From Nocardiopsis flavescens (GTDB lineage: Bacteria; Actinomycetota; Actinomycetes; Streptosporangiales; Streptosporangiaceae), in contig NZ_FQZK01000003.1 in the NCBI RefSeq assembly GCF_900141985.1, forward strand, positions 186,001 to 250,000: a stretch of DNA of 64,000 nt. Direction: 5' to 3'. Positions 7,763 through 18,295 of this stretch are shown in pieces. Numbering within the stretch: the first letter of the stretch is position 1; every line of letters begins with the position of its first letter. A program made the position numbers and the translations under genes. The notes under the pieces are model-generated. The model searched no databases. It was not told the origin of the DNA and worked only from the letters and a program-made list of their open reading frames with translations.

Positions 7763-7862
7763 CTCCTCGGGCTCCTGACGGCGAACCGCCGGCTCCACGT
7801 ACCGCGACGGCGGGCGGGACCCGCCGCACGCGTGCGGCCCGGGGCCTCGCCGCGGGTGCCGG

Positions 7863-8605
7863 CTAGCCGACGCCCTTGGCGAGGGAGCCCAGCAGGTCGC
7901 GGTTGAGCTGCGAGATGGTGTCCAGCGGGATGCCCTTGGGGCAGACCGCCGCGCACTCCCCGATGTTGGTGCAGCCGCCGAAGTCCTCTTCGTCGTGCTG
8001 GCTGATCATGTTGACCACGCGGGAGGCCCGCTCGGGCTGCCCCTGCGGGAGCATGCCCAGGTGGGTCACCTTCGCGGCGGTGAACAGCATGCCGGAGGCG
8101 TTCGGGCAGGCCGCCACGCAGGCGCCGCAGCCGATGCAGGTCGCGGCGTCGAACGCGCGGTCGGCGTCCGGCTTCGGGATCGGGTTGGCGTGGGCGTCCG
8201 GGGCGGTGCCCGTCGGGGCGCTGATGTAGCCGCCCGCCTGGATGATCCGGTCGAACGCGCCGCGGTCCACGACCAGGTCCTTGATGACCGGGAACGCCTT
8301 GGCCCGCCACGGCTCCACGGTGATGGTGTCGCCGTCCTTGAAGCTGCGCATGTGCAGCTGGCAGGTGGTGGTGACCTCCGGGCCGTGGGCCTCGCCGTCG
8401 ATCACGACGCCGCACGCACCGCAGATGCCCTCGCGGCAGTCGTGGTCGAACGCGACCGGCTCCTCGTTCTCCAGCGTGAGCTTCTCGTTGAGAACGTCGA
8501 GCATCTCCAGGAAGGACATGTCCGGGGAGACGTCGGTGAGCTTGTAGTTGACCAACCGGCCCTGGTCGTCCCGGCCCTTCTGGCGCCATACGCGCAGGGT
8601 GATGT

Positions 8606-8609
<4 letters not shown>
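7863..8609 (-). CDS. sdhB: Succinate dehydrogenase iron-sulfur subunit
   Basis: A 248-residue electron-transfer subunit of complex II that passes electrons from the flavoprotein to the cytochrome b anchor. The N-terminal 2Fe-2S ligands are in [10 protein letters not shown] with a further Cys in TTTCQLH. The C-terminal 4Fe-4S/3Fe-4S ligands are in [21 protein letters not shown] and AAVCPKGI. The GTG start overlaps the sdhA stop (GTGA), showing translational coupling. It is last in the operon sdhC-sdhA-sdhB; there is no sdhD, as expected for the type with a single cytochrome b558-like anchor. Confidence 0.96.
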
Positions 8610-10551
<1,942 letters not shown>

Positions 10552-10552
<1 letters not shown>

Positions 10553-11256
10553 TACTTACTCACCAGTCCAAAGGTGACCGCCAGGGGCGGGAGCAGGAAG
10601 CCGATGGTCACGACCAGGGAGACCGCCACGGCCACCGCGTTGATCTTGCCCTGGCGGGACGCCTTGTTCGCGCCGAGCGTGGCCATGGCACTCCAGATGC
10701 CGTGCCGCAGGTGGAAGCCGACGGCGATGACGGCGGCGACGTAGAACAGGGTCACGTACCAGAACTCGGGCTGGAACCCGTTCACGAGCCGCTCGAAGGG
10801 GCTGTCGGACTTGCCGCCGGGCGCGATGGCGTTGACGGTCAGGTGCAGGATGTGGAACACCACGAAGAACGCGATGAGGACGCCGCCGTACCGCATGGTG
10901 TACGAGGCGTAGGTGCGCTGGACGCGCTTCTTCACCTGGTACCGGTCGTTGCGGGCACGGGCGGCGCGCCGCCAGAGGACGGCCACCGCGTAGATGTGGA
11001 TCAGGATGCTCGCCAGCAGGACGATGCGCGCGATCCACAGGAAGCCCTGCTCGGGCAGGAGCGGGTAGCCGAGCTCGCGCAGGCCGTGCGCGTAGCCGTC
11101 GAAGGCCTCCTGGCCCGAGAAGACTTTCAGGTTGCCGTACATGTGCGCGATCAAATACAGCACGAGGATCGCCCCGGTGACAGCCATCGCTGACTTGAGT
11201 GCCACCGTGGACCCGTAGGCCGTAGACCGCTTCTTGGTCAAGGTACTGTTCGCCAC
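10552..11256 (-). CDS. sdhC: Succinate dehydrogenase cytochrome b558-type anchor
   Basis: A 234-residue membrane anchor with five predicted helices that binds haem and reduces menaquinone. His residues suited to haem ligation occur in [26 protein letters not shown] and VGFHLRHG. The GTG start is chosen because -10-like TAGAGT lies eight nt upstream and the protein then begins at a normal place before the first helix. The frame remains open upstream into the divergent LysR gene but with no better start. It is first in the sdhCAB operon, divergent from lysR across an 80-nt intergenic region. Confidence 0.92.
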
Positions 11257-11264
11257 AGCCTGCC

Positions 11265-11270
11265 ACTCTA
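11265..11270 (-). promoter_or_regulatory. Candidate -10 box of sdhCAB
   Basis: TAGAGT on the minus strand, eight nt before the sdhC GTG, suggesting a leaderless or nearly leaderless sdh message. Confidence 0.4.
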
Positions 11271-11314
11271 AATTCGTGTTGAGCCCGACGTCTAAGGCAT
11301 CAGGACTCTGGCAT

Positions 11315-11333
11315 CCATAGCCGTAGGCTATGG
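11315..11333. promoter_or_regulatory. LysR-type regulator box
   Basis: Inverted repeat CCATAGCC-GTA-GGCTATGG containing the classic T-N11-A core. It ends three nt before the lysR ATG and lies about 60-80 nt upstream of the divergent sdhC start, a natural site for autoregulation plus control of sdhCAB. Confidence 0.75.
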
Positions 11334-11336
11334 ACC

Positions 11337-12305
11337 ATGCAGTTCCAACAGCTCGCCTACTTCGTCGCCGTCGCCCGCACACGCCATTTCACCCGTGCAG
11401 CAGAGCTTTCCCGCGTCGCCCAGCCGAGTTTGAGCAAACAGATCCGCAGCCTTGAGAAGGAGCTGGGCGCGCCGTTATTCAGTCGTGCCCGGGGAAATAT
11501 CACACTCACCCCGGCCGGCGAGGCGCTGCTCCCGCTGGCCCAGCGCATCCTCACGGACCTGGAGACGGCCCGGCGCGAGGTGGCCGAACTGGCGGGGGTG
11601 CGCCGCGGCCGGGTCCGCCTGGGGGCCACCCCGTCGCTGTGCGCGGGGCTGCTGGCCGACGTCCTGGCCGACTTCCACACCCGCTACCCGGGGATCGAGC
11701 TGAACGTGGAGGAGAGCGGGTCCCGCGACCTCATCCGCGACCTGGGCCGGGGCGAGCTGGACCTGGCGCTGATCATCCTGCCTCTACAGAGCAGCGACCC
11801 GGACCTGTCCACCACCCCGATCCTGCGGGAGAACCTGGTGGTGGCCAGCCCCACGGCGCGGCCCTCCCCCAACGGCCGGGCGTCGATCCGGATCACGGAG
11901 CTGCGGGACCGGCCGCTGGTGATGTTCCGGCGGGGGTACGACGTGCGCGAGGCGACGCTGCGCGCGTGCCGGGCGGCGGGGTTCGAACCGGAGCTGGCGG
12001 TGGAGGGCGGCGAGATGGACGCCGTGCTGCGGTTCGTGGAGGCGGGACTGGGGCTGGCGGTGGTGCCGAGCATGGTGCTCAAGAGCCGCCCCGGCCTGCG
12101 GGGTACCCCGCTGGCCCGGCCGCGGCTGCTGCGGACGGTGGCGCTGGCGCGGCGCAAGGACGTCGACCCCTCGCACTCGGCGGACGCGTTCCGCCGCCAC
12201 CTCAACGCGTACCTGCTGGAGATGTCGCCGCAGGAGCTGGGGCCGGACCTGGAGGTGCTCATCTCGGACCCGGAGGCGGGCGGCCGGGAAAAGGACGGGG
12301 CTTGA
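11337..12305 (+). CDS. LysR-family regulator of the sdhCAB locus
   Basis: A 322-residue LysR-type regulator. The N-terminal winged HTH (residues 1-60: QLAYFVAVARTRHFTRAAE, then AQPSLSKQIRSLEKELG) is followed by a linker helix and two-lobed effector domain (about 90-295). It is divergent from sdhCAB, and a palindrome with a T-N11-A core sits at its own start. By the usual LysR layout it should regulate itself and the neighbouring sdh operon in response to a small acid, perhaps a C4-dicarboxylate; the effector is a guess. The tail past residue 300 is acidic and poorly conserved in character. Confidence 0.92.
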   Translation: MQFQQLAYFVAVARTRHFTRAAELSRVAQPSLSKQIRSLEKELGAPLFSRARGNITLTPAGEALLPLAQRILTDLETARREVAELAGVRRGRVRLGATPSLCAGLLADVLADFHTRYPGIELNVEESGSRDLIRDLGRGELDLALIILPLQSSDPDLSTTPILRENLVVASPTARPSPNGRASIRITELRDRPLVMFRRGYDVREATLRACRAAGFEPELAVEGGEMDAVLRFVEAGLGLAVVPSMVLKSRPGLRGTPLARPRLLRTVALARRKDVDPSHSADAFRRHLNAYLLEMSPQELGPDLEVLISDPEAGGREKDGA

Positions 12306-12365
12306 CCCCTACCACTCAGGCCACTCATTTACCAAAAGTGCCGAAGTTCCCAAAAAGAATCTTCA

Positions 12366-12401
12366 TTCTGTTTTCATGACATAACCATACAAAAAACAGA
12401 A
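12366..12401. repeat. AT-rich inverted repeat
   Basis: TTCTGTTTT, an 18-nt spacer, then AAAACAGAA. It lies in a roughly 130-nt AT-rich island downstream of lysR that stands out from the surrounding GC-rich DNA. It could be a lysR terminator or an operator for the second sdh operon. Confidence 0.5.
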
Positions 12402-12453
12402 CAATAGTGGCGCAATTCACATCCATTTCTCCGGCATTTCGTGGACCCTGAGA

Positions 12454-12469
12454 TGTGACCGTCATCACA
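12454..12469. promoter_or_regulatory. CRP/FNR-type palindrome
   Basis: TGTGA-N6-TCACA, a perfect match to the symmetric CRP consensus. A -10-like TAGCGT follows at 12476-12481. If that box is used, the site overlaps the -35 region, a repressing position. It precedes the second succinate dehydrogenase operon (first gene at 12618). An adenylate cyclase gene is present at 19083-20081. Confidence 0.7.
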
Positions 12470-12617
12470 GGCCCCTAGCGTGGCGTGACAGTGCGGTCCC
12501 CCTCCGGCCACTCCCGGGCCGGCGGGCCGCTCGTCAGGAGGCGCCACGGCGCAGGGCGCGGCCACCCCGCGGCCCGTCCCCGCTCCGGGCCCTCCCCCAC
12601 AGGAGGTGGAGACAACG

Positions 12618-13430
12618 GTGACCCCGCCCGACCGCGCGGCCCCCGCCCGCGCACGGATACAGCTCCCGCGGCGCACGCTGCGCACCGACCGATGGTGGCT
12701 CGCCCCCCTGTTCACCACGCTGGGGCTGGCCGCCTTCGTCGTCTACGCGACCCTGCGGGTCTTCCAGCAGGACCACTACTGGGTCCAGGAGCACCACTAC
12801 CTGACCCCGTTCTACTCGCCCTGCCTCGCGGCCCAGTGCGCGCCGGACGCCGCCCTGTTCGGACGCCTGCCGGTGGAGTTCCCCCCGCTGGTCCCCTACG
12901 CCCTGCTCAGCCTGCCGTTCCTGCTGCTGTTCCGGGTGACCTGCTACTACTACCGCAAGGCCTACTACCGCTCGGTCTGGCAGGCGCCCACGGCCTGCGC
13001 CGTCCGGGAGCCGCACCGGTCCTACACCGGCGAGACCCGGCCGCTGATGCTCCCGCAGAACGGGCACCGGTACTTCTTCTACGTCGCCTTCGCCATCACC
13101 GCGGTCAACACCTGGGACATGCTCGTCCCCTTCTTCCACGGGACGGACGGCGGCTTCGGCGTCGGCCTGGGCAACGTGATCATGGTCGTCAACGTGCTCA
13201 TGCTGTGGGGCTACACCCTCAGCTGCCACTCCTGCCGCCACATCATGGGCGGCCGGCTGCGCAGCTTCGGCCGCCACCCGGTCCGCTACCGCCTGTGGAC
13301 GGGGATCTCCCGGCTCAACGACCGGCACATGTACTTCGGATGGGCCAGCATCGCCACCCTCATCGCCACCGACGCCTACGTCGCGCTCATGGCGGGCGGG
13401 GTCATCTCCGACCTGCGCTTCTTCAACTGA
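12618..13430 (+). CDS. Sdh1-type succinate dehydrogenase membrane anchor
   Basis: A 270-residue polytopic membrane protein with about five helices, resembling the single long anchor of the mycobacterial Sdh1 complex (Rv0249c type). Histidines and aromatic motifs such as VTCYYYRKAYYRSVW and SCHSCRHIMGG with paired Cys/His could ligate haem or sit near quinone. The GTG start is set by AGGAGG at 12601-12606. It opens a three-gene operon, anchor-flavoprotein-FeS, the same order as Rv0249c-0248c-0247c. Assignment rests on operon context and these motifs. Confidence 0.85.
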   Translation: MTPPDRAAPARARIQLPRRTLRTDRWWLAPLFTTLGLAAFVVYATLRVFQQDHYWVQEHHYLTPFYSPCLAAQCAPDAALFGRLPVEFPPLVPYALLSLPFLLLFRVTCYYYRKAYYRSVWQAPTACAVREPHRSYTGETRPLMLPQNGHRYFFYVAFAITAVNTWDMLVPFFHGTDGGFGVGLGNVIMVVNVLMLWGYTLSCHSCRHIMGGRLRSFGRHPVRYRLWTGISRLNDRHMYFGWASIATLIATDAYVALMAGGVISDLRFFN

Positions 13431-13465
13431 CCTCTGGGCACGAGGCCGACCCGGAAAGGCACAAG

Positions 13466-15409
13466 ATGGCTCCTTCGAGAGCACCCGGCGTCACCCGCCA
13501 CACCTACGACGTGGTGGTCATCGGTGCGGGTGGTGCGGGGCTGCGCGCCGCGATCGCCGCCCGCGAGCAGGGCATGCGCACCGCCGTGATCTCCAAGTCG
13601 CTGTTCGGCAAGGCGCACACCGTGATGGCCGAGGGCGGCGCCGCGGCCGCGCTGGGCAACGCCAACCCCGCCGACGGGTGGCGGGTCCACTTCCGCGACA
13701 CCATCCGCGGCGGCAAGTTCCTCAACGACCCGCGGATGGCCGAGCTGCACGCACGCGAGGCCCCCGACCGCATCCTGGAGCTGGAGTACTGGGGCGCGCT
13801 GTTCGACCGGACCCCCGACGGCCGGATCAGCCAGCGCAACTTCGGCGGCCACGAGTACCCGCGCCTGGCGCACGTCGGCGACCGGACCGGGCTGGAGATG
13901 ATCCGCACCCTCCAGCAGCGGATCGTCGCCCTCCAACAGGCAGACGCCGCCGAGCTGGGCGACCCCGACGCGATGCTGCGGGTGTTCCCCGAGACCGCGG
14001 TCACCGAGCTGCTGCTGCACGACGGCGCGATCGCCGGGGCGTTCGGCTACCGCCGCGAGGACGGCGGGTTCGCGGTGTTCGAGGCCCCCGCGGTCGTCCT
14101 GGCCACCGGCGGCATCGGCAAGATGTTCCGGACCACCTCCAACTCCTGGGAGTACACCGGCGACGGCCACGCGCTGGCGCTGCGGGCCGGGGCGTCCCTC
14201 ATCAACATGGAGTTCGTCCAGTTCCACCCGACCGGGATGGTCTGGCCGCCGTCGGTGCGCGGCATCCTCGTCACCGAGTCGGTGCGCGGCGACGGCGGGG
14301 TGCTGCGCGACTCCGGGGGCCGCCGCTTCATGTTCGACTACGTCCCCGACGTGTTCCGCGCCCAGTACGCGGAGTCGGAGGAGGAGGCCGACGGCTGGTA
14401 CGACGACCCGGAGAACCACCGCAGGCCCCCCGAGCTGCTGCCCCGCGACGAGGTGGCGCGGGCGATCAACAGCGAGGTCAAGGCCGGGCGGGGCTCCCCG
14501 CACGGCGGCGTGTTCCTGGACGTGTCCACCCGGCTCCCGGCCGAGGAGATCCGCCGCCGCCTGCCGTCCATGCACCACCAGTTCAAGGAGCTGGCGGACG
14601 TGGACATCACGGCCGAGCCCATGGAGGTGGGCCCCACCTGCCACTACGTGATGGGCGGGGTGCGGGTGGACGCCGAGACCGCCGCCTCCGACGTCCCCGG
14701 GCTGTTCGCCGCCGGAGAGGTGGCGGGCGGCATGCACGGGTCCAACCGGCTGGGCGGCAACTCCCTGTCCGACCTGCTGGTGTTCGGCCGCCGGGCCGGG
14801 CTGGGCGCGGCGGAGTACACCGCCGGGCGGGGCGGGCGCGCCCCCTACGAGGCCGTGGCGGACCGGGTGTCCGAGGCCGCGGACCACGCGTTGGCGTACC
14901 TCAAGCAGGGCACCGGGGAGAACCCCTACACACTCCACTCCGACCTCCAGGACACCATGAACGACCTGGTCGGGATCATCAGGCGGGGACCGGAGCTGGA
15001 GCGGGCGCTGGAGCGGCTGGACGTCCTCCTGGAGCGGTCCGCGGAGCTGAGCGCCCCCGGGGACCGGGTCTACAACCCCGGCTGGCACCTGGCGATGTCG
15101 CTGCCCAACATGCTCGTGGTCTCCCGGGCGATCGCGGCGGCGGCGCTGGAGCGGGAGGAGTCGCGCGGCGGGCACACCCGGGACGACTTCCCCGAGATGT
15201 CGTCGCGGTGGCGCCGGATCAACCTGGAGGTCCGGGCCCGCGGGGAGGGCGCCGTGACGGTGGAGCACCGGCCGGTGCCCGACATCCCCGCGGGGATGCT
15301 GGCCGTGTTCGACCCCGACGAGCTGGCCAAGTACCTGACCAAGGAGGAGCTGCCCGAGACGGCCGCCGACACCGGCGACGGGCACGAGGACGAGGAGGAG
15401 CGGGCATGA
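13466..15409 (+). CDS. Sdh1-type succinate dehydrogenase/fumarate reductase flavoprotein
   Basis: A 647-residue FAD subunit. The dinucleotide fold VVVIGAGGAGLRAAIAA is at about residues 17-33, the flavinylation region KAHTVMAEGGAAAA follows, the active-site FHPTGM and HYVMGGVRVD are present, and AGEVAGGMHGSNRLGGNSL forms the C-terminal FAD cap. It is closer in character to Rv0248c than to the sdhA at 8606-10552. Its stop overlaps the start of the iron-sulfur subunit (ATGA), and GGAAAGG precedes its own ATG. It should work in a second complex II with its neighbours. Confidence 0.94.
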   Translation: MAPSRAPGVTRHTYDVVVIGAGGAGLRAAIAAREQGMRTAVISKSLFGKAHTVMAEGGAAAALGNANPADGWRVHFRDTIRGGKFLNDPRMAELHAREAPDRILELEYWGALFDRTPDGRISQRNFGGHEYPRLAHVGDRTGLEMIRTLQQRIVALQQADAAELGDPDAMLRVFPETAVTELLLHDGAIAGAFGYRREDGGFAVFEAPAVVLATGGIGKMFRTTSNSWEYTGDGHALALRAGASLINMEFVQFHPTGMVWPPSVRGILVTESVRGDGGVLRDSGGRRFMFDYVPDVFRAQYAESEEEADGWYDDPENHRRPPELLPRDEVARAINSEVKAGRGSPHGGVFLDVSTRLPAEEIRRRLPSMHHQFKELADVDITAEPMEVGPTCHYVMGGVRVDAETAASDVPGLFAAGEVAGGMHGSNRLGGNSLSDLLVFGRRAGLGAAEYTAGRGGRAPYEAVADRVSEAADHALAYLKQGTGENPYTLHSDLQDTMNDLVGIIRRGPELERALERLDVLLERSAELSAPGDRVYNPGWHLAMSLPNMLVVSRAIAAAALEREESRGGHTRDDFPEMSSRWRRINLEVRARGEGAVTVEHRPVPDIPAGMLAVFDPDELAKYLTKEELPETAADTGDGHEDEEERA

Positions 15410-16194
15410 GCGAGCGGGTGTTCCGGGTCTGGCGCGGCGGGGCCGACGGAGGGCTGGCCGAGTACCGGGTGGAGGTGAACGAGGGCGAGGTGGTGCTGGA
15501 CGCGCTGCACCGCCTCCAGGCCACCCGGGCCCCCGACCTGGCGGTGCGCTGGAACTGCAAGGCGGGCAAGTGCGGGTCGTGCTCGATGGAGGTCAACGGG
15601 ATGCCGCGGCTGTCGTGCATGACGCGGATGAGCGTGTTCGACGAGGACGAGACGGTCACCGTGACGCCGCTGCGCACCTTCCCGGTGATCAGGGACCTGG
15701 TGTGCGACGTGTCGTTCAACTACGACAAGGCGCGGGAGATCCCCTCCTTCACCCCCGACCCGGCGACCTCGCCCGGGGACTTCCGGATGGCACAGGTCGA
15801 CGTGGAGCGGTCACAGGAGTTCCGCAAGTGCATCGAGTGCTTCCTGTGCAACAGCGTGTGCCACGTGATCCGCGACCACGAGGAGAACCAGCCGCACTTC
15901 TCCGGCCCCCGGTTCCTGATGCGGGTGGCCGAGCTGGAGATGCACCCGGAGGACACCGCCGACCGGCGCCTGATCGCCCAGGACGAGTTCGGGCTCGGCT
16001 ACTGCAACATCACCAAGTGCTGCACGGAGGTGTGCCCGGAGGGCATCCACATCACCGACAACGCGCTCATCCCGATGAAGGAGCGCGTCGCCGACCGCAA
16101 GTACGACCCCCTGGTGTGGCTGGGGTCCAAGATCGGCGTCCGTCCCAGGGACACCCCGATCGCGCCCAACATCCGTCCGCCGGCGGACGGATGA
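15406..16194 (+). CDS. Sdh1-type succinate dehydrogenase iron-sulfur subunit
   Basis: A 262-residue iron-sulfur subunit. The 2Fe-2S ligands are in CKAGKCGSCSMEVNG and LSCMTRM. The C-terminal cluster ligands are in CIECFLCNSVCH and TKCCTEVCPEGI. It begins by a 4-nt overlap with the flavoprotein gene, so the two are translated together. It ends just before a perfect 14-bp hairpin. The C-terminal cluster spacing differs from SdhB at 7863-8609, supporting two independent complexes rather than a recent duplication. Confidence 0.94.
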   Translation: MSERVFRVWRGGADGGLAEYRVEVNEGEVVLDALHRLQATRAPDLAVRWNCKAGKCGSCSMEVNGMPRLSCMTRMSVFDEDETVTVTPLRTFPVIRDLVCDVSFNYDKAREIPSFTPDPATSPGDFRMAQVDVERSQEFRKCIECFLCNSVCHVIRDHEENQPHFSGPRFLMRVAELEMHPEDTADRRLIAQDEFGLGYCNITKCCTEVCPEGIHITDNALIPMKERVADRKYDPLVWLGSKIGVRPRDTPIAPNIRPPADG

Positions 16195-16200
16195 CCGCGT

Positions 16201-16232
16201 CCGGGGCGCGGGGCCGCCGCCCCGCGCCCCGG
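16201..16232 (+). terminator. Hairpin terminator of second sdh operon
   Basis: CCGGGGCGCGGGGC, loop CGCC, then the exact complement, starting seven nt after the stop codon. Confidence 0.75.
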
Positions 16233-16370
16233 CGCCGTCCGCGACGGGGGGAGGCGTATGCGGCGGAAGGGCGGAACATGCCCGCTCATCCGCTTGATGG
16301 CGAATCTCGACTTTTCCCGTGCGGAGGGGCACACTGTGCCCCCTCGGATCGCGGGTGAGGGCGGGGAGCG

Positions 16371-17492
16371 ATGGCGGACGACCACAGCCTCAAACGGCAC
16401 GTCGGCGGCGGGGCCGCACGGGTGCTGGGCACGGCGATCCGGGAGCGGCTCCCCGGGTTCGACGTGGAGGGCTACGCCGGGGAGGTGGCGGCCCGGGTCG
16501 GCCCACTGGAGCTCAAGGACCGGGTGATGGTGATGGCCGAGGGCCTGCGGGCGCGGCTTCCCGCCGCCTATCCCGAGGCCGTCGCCGTGCTCGTGGAGTC
16601 CCTGGGCGAGGACCTGGTGGACGGCGCCGGGATGTACGCGCACGGGTTCCACCTGATGGCGGTGGCCCGGTTCGTGGAGGAGTACGGGGTGGCCCACCCC
16701 GAGGCGTCGCTGCCCGCCCTGGTGGAGATCACCCGCAGGCACACCTCCGAGTTCGCGGTGCGGCCCTACCTGGTGCACCACCGGGAGGCGGCGCTGGACC
16801 TGATGCGCGCCTGCGCCGCCGAACCCGACCCCAACGTGCGGCGGTTCGCCAGCGAGGGGCTGCGCCCCCGGCTGCCGTGGGCGCGGCGGCTGCCGGAGTT
16901 CGTCGCCGACCCGGGGCCGGTACTGGAGGTGCTGGAGGTACTGCGCAACGACCCGTCGGCGTACGTGCGCACCTCGGTCGCCAACAACCTCAACGACATC
17001 TCACGCGACCACCCCGGCAGGGTCCTGGACCTGGCCGAGCGGTGGACGCGGGAGAGCCCCACCCCCGAGACCGCCTGGACCGTCCGGCACGCGCTGCGCA
17101 CCCTGGTCAAGCGGGGCGACCCGCGCGCCCTGGCACTGCTGGGCGCCACCGGCGGCGACCGCGTGGGCACCGCGGACCTGTCCCTGTCCCCCGCCGTGCT
17201 GGACCTGGGCGGCGAACTCCGGGTGCGGGTGGAGCTGGTCAACACCGACGACCGCCCGCACACGGTCATCGTGGACTACCGGGTGCACTACGTGAAGGCC
17301 GACGGCTCCCGCCGCCCCAAGGTGTTCAAGTGGACCACCGTGGAGCTGTGCGCGGGCGAGCGGCGCACGCTGGAGAAGCGGCACCGGGTGAAGCCGATCA
17401 GCACCCGCACCCACCACCGCGGCGAGCACCTGGTGGAGGTGCAGGTCAACGGGGTGATCAAGGCGGCGGCCCCGTTCGAGCTGCGGGTGTGA
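16371..17492 (+). CDS. AlkC/AlkD-like DNA alkylation repair protein with Ig-like domain
   Basis: A 373-residue HEAT-like repeat protein of the AlkC/AlkD DNA glycosylase superfamily, which removes alkylated bases such as 3-methyladenine. Helical repeats run over residues 1-265 and include RRFASEGLRPRLPWARRL and SVANNLNDISRDHP, typical of this family. From about 270 to the end lies a beta-rich Ig-like domain ending VEVQVNGVIKAAAPFELRV; AlkC proteins with such a domain use it for substrate engagement. The start ATG follows a GGGGAG purine run. It stands alone, convergent with a small gene 13 nt away. Confidence 0.87.
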   Translation: MADDHSLKRHVGGGAARVLGTAIRERLPGFDVEGYAGEVAARVGPLELKDRVMVMAEGLRARLPAAYPEAVAVLVESLGEDLVDGAGMYAHGFHLMAVARFVEEYGVAHPEASLPALVEITRRHTSEFAVRPYLVHHREAALDLMRACAAEPDPNVRRFASEGLRPRLPWARRLPEFVADPGPVLEVLEVLRNDPSAYVRTSVANNLNDISRDHPGRVLDLAERWTRESPTPETAWTVRHALRTLVKRGDPRALALLGATGGDRVGTADLSLSPAVLDLGGELRVRVELVNTDDRPHTVIVDYRVHYVKADGSRRPKVFKWTTVELCAGERRTLEKRHRVKPISTRTHHRGEHLVEVQVNGVIKAAAPFELRV

Positions 17493-17505
17493 GCGGCCCG
17501 GCCGG

Positions 17506-17862
17506 TCAGGCCCCGGCGGCGATGAGCGGACGCATGTCCAGCCGGTGCACCCCGGCGGGACCCAGGGGGTCCCAGCCGTCGGCGAGCGCGGCGCGAACCG
17601 CCTCGGCCACCCGGGCCGGGGTGATGGGCTCGGGCATGGACTCGTCGGGCGAGCAGTCCGTGCAGCAGTAGTGGGACAGCGGGAGCCGATCGCCCAGGGT
17701 GACCGAGAGCAGGCGGCCGGGCGCGTCGTCGCGCTCGACCGCGAAGGTCAGCGGGCGGGAGCCGGTCCGGGCCTCGGCGGCGCTGCGGCGGGAGCGGTGG
17801 CGCCAGCGGTAGGCGGTGCCGTCGACGGTGATCCTGCGGGTGCCCTTCCTGGGCATGGTCAT
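17506..17862 (-). CDS. Conserved hypothetical protein (KGTRxIxVDG type)
   Basis: A 118-residue protein starting MTMPRKGTRRITVDGTAYRW, a pattern I recognise from an unnamed family of small bacterial proteins. The middle is a predicted beta-strand region with a Cys-Cys pair and a further Cys (YCCTDCSPDE). The C-terminal part ITPARVAEAVRAALADGWDP is helical. It has no known function. A GAGG stretch lies upstream; a second in-frame ATG two codons later is an equal start. It is convergent with the DNA repair gene. Confidence 0.75.
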   Translation of the reverse strand: MTMPRKGTRRITVDGTAYRWRHRSRRSAAEARTGSRPLTFAVERDDAPGRLLSVTLGDRLPLSHYCCTDCSPDESMPEPITPARVAEAVRAALADGWDPLGPAGVHRLDMRPLIAAGA

Positions 17863-17982
17863 CGGGGCCTCGTTCGTTCGGGGGGCTGGACGGGCACCAC
17901 GCTAGGGGCCGCGCCCGGGCCCGCGCCACGGGTTTTCCGGGACCGCGCCGGGCGGGGATCCGCCGCCCGAACAGGCCACGGA

Positions 17983-18230
17983 CCGGGAGTTCCCGTCGAG
18001 GACGGCCCCCGCCTCACCGAGGGCCACCGGAACACCCGCCGGGACCACGCCGCCCGCACCAGGCAAGACCCCCCGGCCACGAACCGGGAGGCCGTGCCGG
18101 GGAAGGGACCCGCGGTCACCGAAGGCCACCGGCGGAACCACGCCGCCGGCACCGCACGGGACCCCACGACCCCGAACAGACCAGGGACCGGGAAGCCGTG
18201 CCGGGGAAGGGCCCCGCATCGACAAAAGCC
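17983..18230. repeat. Degenerate 101-104-nt tandem repeat
   Basis: Three units begin with CCGGGA at 17983, 18084 and 18188; the last is partial. The first roughly 50 nt of each unit are alike (a shared segment reads CACCGARGGCCACCGG). It fills most of a 433-nt gene-free stretch (17863-18295) between two minus-strand genes. No gene is supported here in any frame. Confidence 0.6.
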
Positions 18231-18295
18231 GCGGGCCGCCGGGACCGTGTCCGCAGGCGCCGCGAAGGGACCCGCCCGCCCGGTCGCCCCGGGGG

